Below the pieces are notes generated by a model. The model saw only the letters and a program-made list of their open reading frames with translations, was not told the origin of the DNA and made no database searches. A DNA stretch of 64,000 bases from Microbacterium terregens. GTDB lineage: Bacteria > Actinomycetota > Actinomycetes > Actinomycetales > Microbacteriaceae. Positions 1-8,049 of the stretch are shown here, in pieces. Numbering within the stretch: position 1 is the first letter of the stretch; every line of letters starts with the position of its first letter. The position numbers and the translations under genes were made by a program. Where the stretch lies: the NCBI RefSeq assembly GCF_039534975.1, contig NZ_BAAAWH010000001.1, forward strand, positions 1,674,001-1,738,000, in the 5' to 3' direction.

Positions 1-66
1 ACGACCGCTCTGGCCGGCCAGGAGCCGGCGGGCGCGGCATCCGTCACCGCCGTCGTGCAGGCCTGA
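1..66 (+). CDS. 3' end of an unidentified gene
   Basis: An open frame enters from the left edge and ends at TGA 64-66, giving 21 residues that are rich in Ala, Thr, Val and Gly. Codon use (GCC, GTC, GCG, with the local GCGGCATCC pattern) looks like coding DNA of this genome. Nothing in so short a tail identifies the product. It converges on the amidotransferase gene on the other strand, 57 bases away. Confidence 0.4.
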   Translation, partial: TTALAGQEPAGAASVTAVVQA

Positions 67-123
67 GCGTCGTACGCCGCACCTAGTGCACATCACCTTC
101 GGCAGCTGCGCTGCGGAAACGAC

Positions 124-855
124 CTAACGCGCGTATCGCTCGACAAAGGTCTTCAGGATCCGGCTGGGCGCCGAAACCGCCGCGCGATGCACCGCGGCAA
201 GGGTGAGGTCGAGTTCATCGACGCCGAAATACCCGTGGCCGGCGTACGCGTGGATGCGCGTCGTGATGCCCGCCAGGTCGAGTTCGGGATGGAACTGCGT
301 CGCATAGACGTTGGTGCCGACCCGGAACATCTGCACGGGGCACAGGGGCGACGAGGCGAGCAGCACGGCGGGGGAGGGCAGCGTCGAGATCGCCTCCTTG
401 TGGCCGACGAACGCGGAGAACGTCGCGGGCATCGCCTCGAGCAGCGGGTCGGCCCGCCCCGCCTCGGTGAGCGTCACGGGCACCACGCTGATGGCCTCGG
501 AGTAGGTGCGGTCGATCGCCGCACCGAGGTGCGCGCCGACCGTTCCGACGCCGTAGCACGCGCCCAGGAAGGGGAAGTCGCGAGCGACGACCTCCTTCAG
601 CAGGCGCGCGAACTCCGCCTCGACGCGGCGCTGCACGGCGGACTTGTCCTGGGGCGGGTCCGACGCGTTGAACGGTCCGCCGCCGACGAAGATCCCCGAG
701 AGCTCGTCCAGGTCCAGATCCGGCATCGGCCCGGCCTCGAGGCGCACGCGCACGAGCTGGTCCTCGGACAGGCCCGCGTACCGCAGGAAGAGGGCGTACT
801 CCTCGTCGGCCGGCTGGTCTTCAGCCCTCGTTGCGAGAAGGACGAACGGCTTCAT
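124..855 (-). CDS. class I glutamine amidotransferase domain protein
   Basis: This 243-residue protein is a stand-alone class I glutamine amidotransferase, the fold that hydrolyses glutamine to supply ammonia. The nucleophile elbow GACYG places Cys100 as catalytic, and QFHPE supplies His189 and Glu191 for the triad. An early VGGGP loop fits the oxyanion region. The length matches GMP-synthase-like amidotransferases that lack an attached synthetase domain, so the acceptor substrate is unknown. It lies 61 bases downstream of glycogen phosphorylase on the same strand and could be co-transcribed with it. The ATG at 855 has a GAGG a few bases upstream. Confidence 0.85.
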   Translation of the reverse strand: MKPFVLLATRAEDQPADEEYALFLRYAGLSEDQLVRVRLEAGPMPDLDLDELSGIFVGGGPFNASDPPQDKSAVQRRVEAEFARLLKEVVARDFPFLGACYGVGTVGAHLGAAIDRTYSEAISVVPVTLTEAGRADPLLEAMPATFSAFVGHKEAISTLPSPAVLLASSPLCPVQMFRVGTNVYATQFHPELDLAGITTRIHAYAGHGYFGVDELDLTLAAVHRAAVSAPSRILKTFVERYAR

Positions 856-916
856 GGAGTACCTCGGGCTTGCGGTCGGCTTCGGGTGGCGCGGGCTGCG
901 AGTGATCGGCGAGTGG

Positions 917-3478
917 TCAGGATGCGTAGGTGATCAGACCGAGCTCGACGGGGGAGACCAGCTGCGGGTGCGTCGGCACGACCCGGACGGTGTATCCGAA
1001 ACTGCCGGTCACGGTGAGGGGAAGGATGCCGGTGAACCGCGTCACTCCGTCCACCGTCTCACCCACCGGGGTGAGGCGGTAGAGCGCATGGTCCCGGGCG
1101 AGGTCATCGTCTTCGTCGGTGCGGCCGTACGCCAGCTCCACCGCGACATCCTCCGGTGAGAGCCCGTCCAGTCGGACGCCGGCGCTCACCTCGAGGACAT
1201 CGCCCGCCTGCGCCTGCGCGGGAATGCCGGAACTGTCGACGCTGTCGATGCGGACGTCTCGCCACGATTCCTTCACCCGGGTCACGAACGCGGACAGCTC
1301 CCGCGCGCCGGCGAACCCGTCCGCGCGCAGTGCGGCGTCATGCTCGGCGGCGGGAACGTACAGGCGGGTGACGTACTCCTGCACCATTCGATCGCTCGTG
1401 GCCTTCTTTCCGAGCTCGGTCATCGTGTGCCGCACCATCCCGAGCCATGCCAGGGGGATGCCGCCCTCCCGCTCGTAGAACTTCGGCACGAGCTGATGCT
1501 CGATGAGGTCGTAGAGCGAGGTCGCCTCGGCGTCGTCGCGCTCCTCGTCGCTGGAGGCGGTGTCCGCGGTGGGGATCGCCCAGCCGTTCTCGCCGTCGAA
1601 CCACTCATCCCACCAGCCGTCCAAGATCGAGAGGTTCAGCACGCCGTTGAGCGCCGCCTTCATTCCCGACGTGCCGCACGCCTCGAGCGGACGCAGCGGA
1701 TTGTTCAACCACACGTCGCATCCGGGATAGAGGCTCTTGGCGAGCGTGATGTCGTAATCGGGCAGGAAGACGATGCGTCCGCGCACCTTCGGGTCGCGGC
1801 TGAAGCGCACCAGCTGCTGGATGAGGATCTTGCCCGAATCGTCCGCGGGGTGCGACTTGCCGCCGATCACGATCTGCACCGGGCGTTCGGGGTCGGTGAG
1901 CAGCCTGGTCAGACGCTCGGGGTCGCGCAGCATGAGCGTCAGCCGCTTGTACGTGGGCACCCGGCGGGCGAACCCGATGGTCAGGACGTCGGGATCGAGC
2001 AAGTCCTCGATCCACGCCGGCGCCACCCCGCTGCCGTGCGAGCGCGCCGCCGCACCGACCCGCCGCCGGGCCTCGGCGACCAGCTCGCTCTTCATCTGCG
2101 AACGCACGCCCCACAGTTCTCCGTCGCTGATCGCGGCGCGGTCGGTCCAATCGTGGGCGGCGCTGTGCGCATCGCCGAAGGCACGCTCGCTGAGCCCCTT
2201 GATCGACGGGTGCACCCACGTGGGGGCGTGCACGCCGTTCGTGATCGAGGTGATCGGCACCTCGTCTGTGTCCACACCGGGCCACAGCGCGCCGAACATT
2301 CCACGGCTCACCTCGCCGTGCAGCACCGAGACCCCGTTCGCGTGCTGCCCGAGGTGCAGCCCGAGCACGGCCATGTTGAAGACGCCGGAGTCGCCGCCGT
2401 CGTAGTCCTCGAGCCCGAGTGCGAGCGCCCGCCCGGGGTCCAGGCCGGCGAACAGGTTGCTGGCGAGGAAGTCGGCGATCAGGTCGCGGGGGAACCGGTC
2501 GATGCCGGCCGGCACCGGCGTGTGGGTGGTGAACACGGTGGAGGCGCGCACCTGGGCGAGCGCCGCGTCGAAGCCGAGGTGGTCCTGAGTGATGAGCTCC
2601 GACATCCGCTCCAGGCCCTGGAACCCCGCGTGACCTTCGTTCGTGTGGTACACGTCCGGCTTCGCGCGGCCCGTGACCTCGCAGAACGCGCGCACCGCGC
2701 GCACGCCCCCGACGCCCAGGAGCAGCTCCTGCAGCAGCCGGTGCTCGCCCCCGCCGCCGTAGAGGCGGTCGGTGACGCGGCGCATCTCCTCGGAATTCGC
2801 GGGTGTCTCGGAGTCCAGCAGCAGCAGCGGAATCCGGCCGATGTCCGCGACCCACACGCGCGCGTGCAACTGCCGGTCCCCAGGCAGGTCGAGGGTGATC
2901 TCGACCGGAGAGCCGGCGCTGTCACGCAGCAGCGTCAGTCCCAGGCCGTACGGGTCCAGCAGAGGATAGCTCTCGCGCTGCCAGCCGTCGTCTCCGATCG
3001 ACTGGCGGAAGTAGCCGGCGCGATAGAACAGGCCCACACCGGTCAGGGGTACGCCGAGGTCGGACGCGCTCTTGAGATGGTCGCCGGCGAGGATGCCGAG
3101 ACCGCCCGAATACTGAGGAAGCGAGCCGTCCACGCCGAACTCGGGGGAGAAGTATGCGATGCCGGTGGGTTTCGCGCCCTCCAGCTGCTGGAACCATCGG
3201 TCCCCGCCGAGGTAGGCGTTCAGTCGCTCGTCCTCCGCGCCCACGCGCGCAACGAATTCGTCGTTGCGCGCGAGTTCGTCGAGGCGGTCCTGCCCGAGCG
3301 CACCGAGCATGCGCGAAGGGTTGCCGCCGATGCGCTCCCACAGGTCCGGATCCATCGACGCGAACAGCGCGTGCGTCGCCCGGCTCCACGACCATCGCCA
3401 GTTCGAGGCGAGCCGGTTCAGCGGCGCGAGAGACTCCGCGAGAACGGGGCGGACGGTGAACGTTCGGATGGCCTTCAC
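917..3478 (-). CDS. glgP: alpha-glucan (glycogen) phosphorylase
   Basis: This is a GT35-family alpha-glucan phosphorylase of 853 residues, which releases glucose 1-phosphate from glycogen or maltodextrin in the cytoplasm. The N-terminal part carries YFSPEFG (about residue 109) and the sugar-binding segment QYSGGLGILAGD. The pyridoxal-phosphate lysine is Lys607 in the motif EACGTSGMKA. Its length and early SPEFG motif fit the TIGR02094-type bacterial branch rather than the shorter MalP type. The GTG start at 3478 has no Shine-Dalgarno sequence but a perfectly placed -10 element, so the mRNA is probably leaderless. A LacI-type palindrome overlaps the promoter, which suggests sugar-responsive repression. 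Confidence 0.95.
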   Translation of the reverse strand: MKAIRTFTVRPVLAESLAPLNRLASNWRWSWSRATHALFASMDPDLWERIGGNPSRMLGALGQDRLDELARNDEFVARVGAEDERLNAYLGGDRWFQQLEGAKPTGIAYFSPEFGVDGSLPQYSGGLGILAGDHLKSASDLGVPLTGVGLFYRAGYFRQSIGDDGWQRESYPLLDPYGLGLTLLRDSAGSPVEITLDLPGDRQLHARVWVADIGRIPLLLLDSETPANSEEMRRVTDRLYGGGGEHRLLQELLLGVGGVRAVRAFCEVTGRAKPDVYHTNEGHAGFQGLERMSELITQDHLGFDAALAQVRASTVFTTHTPVPAGIDRFPRDLIADFLASNLFAGLDPGRALALGLEDYDGGDSGVFNMAVLGLHLGQHANGVSVLHGEVSRGMFGALWPGVDTDEVPITSITNGVHAPTWVHPSIKGLSERAFGDAHSAAHDWTDRAAISDGELWGVRSQMKSELVAEARRRVGAAARSHGSGVAPAWIEDLLDPDVLTIGFARRVPTYKRLTLMLRDPERLTRLLTDPERPVQIVIGGKSHPADDSGKILIQQLVRFSRDPKVRGRIVFLPDYDITLAKSLYPGCDVWLNNPLRPLEACGTSGMKAALNGVLNLSILDGWWDEWFDGENGWAIPTADTASSDEERDDAEATSLYDLIEHQLVPKFYEREGGIPLAWLGMVRHTMTELGKKATSDRMVQEYVTRLYVPAAEHDAALRADGFAGARELSAFVTRVKESWRDVRIDSVDSSGIPAQAQAGDVLEVSAGVRLDGLSPEDVAVELAYGRTDEDDDLARDHALYRLTPVGETVDGVTRFTGILPLTVTGSFGYTVRVVPTHPQLVSPVELGLITYAS

Positions 3479-3484
3479 GCCAGA

Positions 3485-3490
3485 ATTCTA
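3485..3490 (-). promoter_or_regulatory. -10 element of glgP (leaderless)
   Basis: TAGAAT reads on the minus strand and is followed by exactly six bases before the GTG start codon of glgP. With no ribosome binding site present, transcription probably starts at the G of GTG. Confidence 0.6.
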
Positions 3491-3491
3491 G

Positions 3492-3516
3492 TTGCACGCG
3501 TTGCAAACGCTTGCAA
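3492..3516. promoter_or_regulatory. LacI-type operator pair upstream of glgP
   Basis: Two overlapping palindromes share one TTGCAA arm. TTGCACGCGTTGCAA spans 3492-3506 and TTGCAAACGCTTGCAA spans 3501-3516. The second contains the CG core flanked by TTGCAA arms that is typical of LacI/GalR-family operators in actinobacteria. It sits just upstream of the glgP -10, where a bound repressor would cover the -35 region. The regulator is not in this window. Confidence 0.65.
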
Positions 3517-3563
3517 GTGCCGGTCGCCGCCCGCGGTCGCTCGTGGTGCGGGAAGATCGGTGC

Positions 3564-4064
3564 ATGACCGACAGCCGCTCCCGCACGTTCGACTGGGCAG
3601 ATCCCGCAGAGGCTCTCGCGCAATCCCGCAGCGCCGGTACAGGACTCGAAGCTCTTCAGGCGATGATCGACGGCGCGATCCCACCACCGCCGATCGCCCG
3701 GCTCATGGGCTTCACGCTCGTCGAGGTGAGCGAGGGCTTCGCGCTGTTCGAGTGCGAGCCGGCGGAGTTCCACTACAACCCGATCGGCGCCGTGCACGGC
3801 GGCCTCGCATGCACCCTGCTGGATTCCGCCCTGGGCTGCGCCGGGCACACCACGTTGCCGGCGGGTGTGGGCTACACATCCGTAGACCTCAACGTGCGGT
3901 ACCTCCGGCCGATCACGCACGCGTCCGGAGTGCTGCGAGCGACCGGGCGTGTGATCAAGCCCGGCCGCAGGGTGATCTTCACCGAGGGCGAACTCGCGGA
4001 TGCCGCCGGCCGCGTCGTGGCGACTGCGACCAGTTCGCTGCTGGTGCTCGCGCCGACGGACTGA
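3564..4064 (+). CDS. PaaI-family hotdog thioesterase
   Basis: This 166-residue protein has the single hotdog-fold signature of PaaI-type acyl-CoA thioesterases, which hydrolyse aryl- or acyl-CoA in the cytoplasm. The motif NPIGAVHGG followed by LLDSALG is the usual active-site and dimer-helix region. I chose ATG 3564 (MTDSRSR) because an in-frame start 24 codons upstream would run back into the glgP control region and adds non-conserved sequence. The gene is divergent from glgP and is followed 53 bases on by a small gene with its own promoter. The natural substrate cannot be read from the sequence. Confidence 0.85.
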   Translation: MTDSRSRTFDWADPAEALAQSRSAGTGLEALQAMIDGAIPPPPIARLMGFTLVEVSEGFALFECEPAEFHYNPIGAVHGGLACTLLDSALGCAGHTTLPAGVGYTSVDLNVRYLRPITHASGVLRATGRVIKPGRRVIFTEGELADAAGRVVATATSSLLVLAPTD

Positions 4065-4105
4065 ACCGCGACCGACCGCCTCCGACCATTCCGGGTTCGC
4101 AGGAC

Positions 4106-4111
4106 TAGGCT
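4106..4111 (+). promoter_or_regulatory. -10 element of the gene at 4118 (leaderless)
   Basis: TAGGCT ends six bases before the ATG at 4118 and no Shine-Dalgarno sequence lies between them. This is the same geometry as the other leaderless starts in the window. Confidence 0.55.
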
Positions 4112-4117
4112 CGGCGC

Positions 4118-4351
4118 ATGGCTATCGCACGTCTGCACGGCGGACCCCTCGACGGACAGCTCCTGCCGCTCGAAAACCCGGACCTCGACCGACTCATCGT
4201 CCCGTACAGCGAGACGCAGGTCGTCTACCTGCGCAAGGGCGAGCTGGAGCGCACCGGCGAGAGCGACGGGCCGACCGAGGCGGAGTTCTGGTTCGTCGAG
4301 GCGCAGGACGACATCGACCCGTACGCCGACTCGCCGCGTGACCGCCGCTGA
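4118..4351 (+). CDS. small conserved-looking protein of unknown function
   Basis: This 77-residue soluble, acidic protein begins with an HGGPLDG motif and continues with YLRKGEL and an Asp/Glu-rich C-terminus. There is no signal peptide, membrane segment or cysteine. I do not recognise a function. It has a well-placed leaderless promoter, and its last 14 bases overlap the start of the CYTH gene, so the two are probably translated together. The overlap and the coding-like composition are the reasons to treat it as real. Confidence 0.7.
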   Translation: MAIARLHGGPLDGQLLPLENPDLDRLIVPYSETQVVYLRKGELERTGESDGPTEAEFWFVEAQDDIDPYADSPRDRR

Positions 4352-4979
4352 GCCGAGCCCCGAGCGCTCGGAGCCGTCCCGGTCCGTCGAGATCGAGCTC
4401 AAGTTCGACGCCGACGACGAGACGCCGTTGCCGGATCTCTCCCGCTTGCCCGGGGTCGCGTCGGTCGGCGCCGCCGAAGGGCGGGAGCTCGACGCGCGCT
4501 ACTTCGACACGGCGGAATATGCACTGGCCTCCGCCGGGTACGCGCTGAGGCGGCGCAGCGGCGGGCCCGATGCGGGCTGGCATGTCAAAGGCCCCCGCAT
4601 CGGCGCGGGCCGCACCGAACTCGGCTGGCCCCTCGGCGAGGCAGCCGACGAAGAGGTGCCGCTCGGCGTTCGGGCCGCCATCGCCACGGTGACGGATGCC
4701 GATCTTCGACCGATCGCGCGCATCCTGAACACGCGAACGGCCTACGCGCTGCTCTCGGCCGACGGCGCTCTGGTCGCCGAGTTCGTCGATGATCTGGTCA
4801 CCGCGACAGACGTGCGCACCGGCGCAGTCCGCTCGTGGCGCGAGTGGGAGATCGAACTCGGGCCCGCAGCATCCGCGGATCCCCGCGCCTTCTTCACCGT
4901 GGTCGAGGCGGCTGTGCTCGCCGCCGGTGGCCGACCCGCGGCATCCACGTCCAAGCTCGCGCGGGCGCTGGGCTACTGA
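4338..4979 (+). CDS. CYTH domain protein (triphosphate tunnel metalloenzyme family)
   Basis: This 213-residue protein is a single CYTH domain. The diagnostic ExExK motif is EIELKF, with Glu18, Glu20 and Lys22, and the ARYFDT and YALRRR strands follow as expected. CYTH proteins form a beta-barrel tunnel that binds triphosphate-containing substrates with divalent metal, and members include thiamine triphosphatases, inorganic triphosphatases and class IV adenylate cyclases. No CHAD domain is attached. The start at 4338 overlaps the upstream small gene. Which triphosphate it cleaves cannot be decided from sequence. Confidence 0.88.
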   Translation: MTAAEPSPERSEPSRSVEIELKFDADDETPLPDLSRLPGVASVGAAEGRELDARYFDTAEYALASAGYALRRRSGGPDAGWHVKGPRIGAGRTELGWPLGEAADEEVPLGVRAAIATVTDADLRPIARILNTRTAYALLSADGALVAEFVDDLVTATDVRTGAVRSWREWEIELGPAASADPRAFFTVVEAAVLAAGGRPAASTSKLARALGY

Positions 4980-4999
4980 AGTCGACTCGTGGGCCCGGT

Positions 5000-5053
5000 C
5001 CCGATACGCCGCCTGCGGCGCCGTCGAGTAGCGGCGAAGCCGCGTATCGAGAC
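5000..5053. repeat. two overlapping copies of a dispersed intergenic palindrome
   Basis: Between the convergent CYTH and lpdA genes lie two overlapping hairpins that share a TCGAGTAG arm. The right one pairs TCGAGTAGCGGC with GCCGCGTATCGA around a GAA loop. The left one starts at GATACGCCGCC. The arms TCGAGTAGC and GCGTATCGAGA recur at several other intergenic sites in the window, so this is a repeat family and not only a local terminator. Confidence 0.75.
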
Positions 5054-5111
5054 ACGACCTCGAGTCGAGACCGCATCGACGCGGGCTTAGCCCGCATCGA
5101 TCCGGTCCGGC

Positions 5112-6509
5112 TCAAAGATTGATCATGTGGCCGGCGAGGCCGTGGAATGCCTCTTGCACAGCTTCGGAGAGAGTCGGGTGCGTGTGCACGTTCCGGGCCG
5201 CCTCGAGTGCGGTGAGGTCCCACTTCTGCGCGAGCGTGAGCTCGGGGAGCAGCTCGGACACGTCGGGGCCGATCAAGTGGCCGCCGAGCAGTTCGAGGTG
5301 CTCGCCATCCGCGATGAGCTTCACGAAGCCGATCGGTTCACCGAGCCCGTTGGCTTTGCCGTTGGCAGAGAACGGGAACTTGGCGACCTTGACGTCGTAC
5401 CCGGCGTCCCGTGCCTGCTGCTCGGTCAGGCCGAACGAGGCGACCTGGGGGGAGCAGAACGTGGCGCGCGGCATCATGCGGTAATCGCCCAGAGCCATCG
5501 TCTCGGCCTTGCCGATCGTCTCGGCGGCGACGACGCCCTGCGCCTCGGCGACGTGGGCGAGCTGGAGCTTGGCGGTCACGTCGCCGATCGCGTAGATGTG
5601 CGGAACGTTCGTGTGCATGAAGTCGTCGATGTCGATCGCGCCCCGGTCTGTGAGCTTCACACCGGTGTTCTCGAGACCGAAGTTCTCGACGTTCGCCGCG
5701 AAACCGATCGACATGAGCACCTTGTCGGTGTCGATCTCTGCCACCGCGCCATCCTTCGGCGTGTAGGTGACGGTGACCTTGTCGCCGTGATCCACGACGG
5801 AGTCGACCTTCGTCGAGGTGAGGATGTCGACCCCGTACTTCTTGTACTGACGAGCGATCTCTTTCGACACATCCGCGTCCTCGTTGGGGAGCGCGCGATC
5901 GAGGAACTCGATGATCGTCACCTTGACGCCGAAGTTGACCATGACGAACGCGAATTCCATTCCGATCGCGCCCGCGCCGACGATGACGATCGACTTGGGC
6001 AGCTCGCGCGTCATGATCTGCTCTTCGTAGGTCACGACGTTGTCGCTGAGCTGCACGCCCGGCAGCAGCCGGACCCGCGAGCCCGTGGCGATGATCGCGT
6101 TGTCGAAGGTGACGCGGTCGGTCTCGCCGTTCGCTTTGGCGACGTCGATCGTGTTCGCATCGACGAACGAGCCGCGACCCTCGTACTCGGTCACCTTGTT
6201 CTTCTTCATCAGGTAGTGGATGCCCTTGACGTGCGTATCCGCGACCTTGCGACTGCGATCCCACGCCGTGCCGAAGTCGAAGGAGACGTCCCCCGAGATG
6301 CCGAACAGCTCCGCCTGGTGGAGGAAGACATGCGCGAGGTCGGCATTGCGCAGGAGCGCCTTGGAGGGGATGCAGCCCACATTCAGGCACACACCGCCCC
6401 AGTACTTCTCCTCGATGATCGCAACGGAAAGGCCGAGCTGAGCTGCTCGGACGGCCGCGACATAACCGCCGGGGCCGGCGCCGAGGATGGCGACGTCGTA
6501 GTGAGGCAT
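5112..6509 (-). CDS. lpdA: dihydrolipoyl dehydrogenase (E3)
   Basis: This 465-residue FAD-dependent disulfide oxidoreductase is the E3 component that reoxidises dihydrolipoamide in the 2-oxoacid dehydrogenase and glycine cleavage systems. The N-terminal FAD fold has GAGPGG, the redox disulfide is Cys41 and Cys46 in [13 protein letters not shown], the NAD fold has [10 protein letters not shown], and the C-terminal HTHPTLSE motif carries the catalytic histidine. All key residues are present. The ATG at 6509 lies 9 bases after the stop of the copC-like gene but has its own leaderless promoter, whose -10 begins at that stop codon. Confidence 0.96.
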   Translation of the reverse strand: MPHYDVAILGAGPGGYVAAVRAAQLGLSVAIIEEKYWGGVCLNVGCIPSKALLRNADLAHVFLHQAELFGISGDVSFDFGTAWDRSRKVADTHVKGIHYLMKKNKVTEYEGRGSFVDANTIDVAKANGETDRVTFDNAIIATGSRVRLLPGVQLSDNVVTYEEQIMTRELPKSIVIVGAGAIGMEFAFVMVNFGVKVTIIEFLDRALPNEDADVSKEIARQYKKYGVDILTSTKVDSVVDHGDKVTVTYTPKDGAVAEIDTDKVLMSIGFAANVENFGLENTGVKLTDRGAIDIDDFMHTNVPHIYAIGDVTAKLQLAHVAEAQGVVAAETIGKAETMALGDYRMMPRATFCSPQVASFGLTEQQARDAGYDVKVAKFPFSANGKANGLGEPIGFVKLIADGEHLELLGGHLIGPDVSELLPELTLAQKWDLTALEAARNVHTHPTLSEAVQEAFHGLAGHMINL

Positions 6510-6515
6510 GACTTA

Positions 6516-6521
6516 AGCCTA
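6516..6521 (-). promoter_or_regulatory. -10 element of lpdA (leaderless), overlapping the upstream stop codon
   Basis: TAGGCT on the minus strand ends six bases before the lpdA ATG. Its first three bases, TAG at 6519-6521, are also the stop codon of the copC-like gene, so the two genes are separable transcription units despite the 9-base gap. Confidence 0.6.
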
Positions 6522-7223
6522 TCGGTCGGCCGAGGGCGCGGACCCGGCAGAAGGTGCCTCGCCGGGCGTCGCCGGAGACCCCGAGCGCAGGGCCTCCTCG
6601 GCCCGGACTCGTCGTGCTCGCGACACCAGGAGGTAGGCCACAGCGCCTCCCACCAGCGCGAGCAGCAGCAGACCGCCGATGATCCACGGCAGTGCCGTGT
6701 CGCCGCTGTCCGAAGGGACCGGCGCCTCGGTCGGTGCGACCGTCGGCTCCTGCGTCGGGCTCTGGCTGGGCGTGCTGGTCGCGGAGCCCGTCGGCGTGGG
6801 TGTGGCTGTGGGCGTGGCGGAGGCCGTCACCGAGAACGCGAACTCGCCTGAGATCGGGTGTCCATCGCTCGAGACGACCTTCCACAGCACGGTGACGGGT
6901 CCGGATGCTGTGCCCGTGAGCGGCTGCGTCACAAGGGTGCCCTCGACGAGGGGCTCGCCGTCGGCGAGCATCGTGCCCCCGGCATCCGTCACCTGCAGCT
7001 GGGTCGCTCCGGGGTCGGGTGCGAGTTCCCCGCTGAAGGTCAGGGTCAGCTGCGCTGGGAGTGCGTCGAGCGCGGCATCAGCCGCGGGATCGGTCGAGAC
7101 CAATTCGTCGTGGGCGCTGGCCGGAGAAGCGACCAGGATTCCGGCGGCGGCGAGCAGGAGTGCCGCGGCCGCGGTGGTGAGTGAGCGGGCGAGGGAGCGA
7201 GGGGAAGTCGTTGTCGTGCGCAT
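6519..7223 (-). CDS. CopC-domain copper-binding protein with C-terminal membrane anchor
   Basis: This 234-residue exported protein has a Sec signal peptide ending SPASA and a CopC fold. Cleavage would expose His38 at the mature N-terminus (HDELVSTDP), the position of the Cu(II) ligand in CopC proteins, and a second conserved histidine sits in SSDGHPISG. A long Thr/Pro/Ser linker (about residues 145-185) leads to one transmembrane helix and a short basic tail. I placed the start at ATG 7223 because the signal peptide begins there; upstream in-frame codons have no secretion signal. It is divergent from the Met/Cys-rich copper protein at 7373. Role: periplasmic-face copper binding or delivery. 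Confidence 0.85.
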   Translation of the reverse strand: MRTTTTSPRSLARSLTTAAAALLLAAAGILVASPASAHDELVSTDPAADAALDALPAQLTLTFSGELAPDPGATQLQVTDAGGTMLADGEPLVEGTLVTQPLTGTASGPVTVLWKVVSSDGHPISGEFAFSVTASATPTATPTPTGSATSTPSQSPTQEPTVAPTEAPVPSDSGDTALPWIIGGLLLLALVGGAVAYLLVSRARRVRAEEALRSGSPATPGEAPSAGSAPSADR

Positions 7224-7230
7224 CCGGTCC

Positions 7231-7282
7231 AGGCTACGCGGCCCCGCTGTGTGTGACGGGTGGGGGAATTCCTGCGGGGCCG
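7231..7282. promoter_or_regulatory. promoter and inverted repeat between the copper genes
   Basis: On the minus strand TAGCCT (7236 to 7231) stands seven bases before the copC-like ATG, which looks like a leaderless promoter. Just upstream, CGGCCCCGC at 7239-7247 is matched by its exact inverse GCGGGGCCG at 7274-7282 with a 26-base spacer. The position next to the -10 suits a repressor site, but the GC-rich arms could also occur by chance. Confidence 0.4.
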
Positions 7283-7372
7283 GGAGCGAATGCCCGTGAC
7301 GTGCGGCGGCTCGAAGAGTAGCGTTCCGAGGGGCGGCAGCCGCCGTCCGAGGGAGATCGGAAGGAGTGTCTC

Positions 7373-7774
7373 GTGGACTCGATGATGATGGACATGATGT
7401 CCAAGGACGGCATGTCGATGGCCGGGATGAGCACCATGGACATGTCGCTCGTGCAGGCGTGTATGGACGCCTGCTCGGCATGCGAGCAGGCCTGCACGGT
7501 GTGTTCCACCCAGATGATGTCGTGCGCGCCGGCGTGCATGAACTGCGCCGACATGTGCAACACGATGATGCGCGCCATGCTGCGGATGCAGGGCTTGACC
7601 CCCGCCGTCCTGATGTCGATGCTCGATGCGTGCATCGCGATGTGCACGCTGTGCATGGACGAGTGCCTGGAGCACGCGGACGAGAGCGAAGTCTGCAGGT
7701 TGTGCGCTCAGTCCTGCAAGGCGTGCGTCGAGGCCTGCATGGCGCTGAAGGACAGCATGATGAAGATGGCCTGA
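7373..7774 (+). CDS. four-helix-bundle copper-binding protein (Csp/DUF326-like)
   Basis: This 133-residue protein has 18 cysteines arranged in CxxC, CxxxC and CxxxCxxC clusters on predicted helices, the pattern of Csp-type copper storage proteins that bind many Cu(I) ions inside a helical bundle. The first 24 residues contain 11 methionines, an unusual Met-rich tail that could itself bind Cu(I). There is no signal peptide, so it should act in the cytoplasm like Csp3-type proteins. The GTG start at 7373 has AAGGAG six bases upstream. It is divergent from the CopC-like gene, which supports a role in copper homeostasis. Confidence 0.87.
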   Translation: MDSMMMDMMSKDGMSMAGMSTMDMSLVQACMDACSACEQACTVCSTQMMSCAPACMNCADMCNTMMRAMLRMQGLTPAVLMSMLDACIAMCTLCMDECLEHADESEVCRLCAQSCKACVEACMALKDSMMKMA

Positions 7775-7785
7775 CCTGCGTCAGG

Positions 7786-8049
7786 GGATATCTCGATACG
7801 CGGCGCTTCGCGTCGCTACGCGATCTTGCGGTGCAGTCGCGTCAACGCCGCTATGCGGCATTGCTCCGACTCGAGAGATCTCGATACGCGGCGCTTCGCG
7901 GCGCTACTCGATCTTGCGGTGCAGTCGCATCAACGCCGCTGCGCGGCATTGCTCCGACTCGAGAGATCTCGATACGCGGCGCTTCGCGGCGCTACTCGAT
8001 CTTGCGGTGCAGTCGCATCAACGCCGCTGCGCGGCATTGCTCCGACTCA
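7786..8049. repeat. 88 bp tandem repeat, three copies
   Basis: Three units with an exact 88-base period start with TCTCGATACGC at 7791, 7879 and 7967. Copies two and three are almost identical, and the first is more diverged. Each unit holds the dispersed palindrome (TCTCGATACGC and GCTACTCGA arms around GGCGCTTCGCGGC) plus a second part ending in GGCATTGCTCCGACTC. Apart from the third copy, which runs into the end of the minus-strand gene at 8018, the block is intergenic. Confidence 0.9.

Noticed and set aside
1340..4108. Very long open frame on the plus strand opposite glgP
   Set aside because: It is the antisense shadow of glgP; the translation is His/Arg/Ala-rich without motifs, and the GC-rich third positions explain the lack of stops.
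7786..8049. CRISPR array
   Set aside because: The 88-base units are contiguous with no unique spacers, and no cas genes are near.
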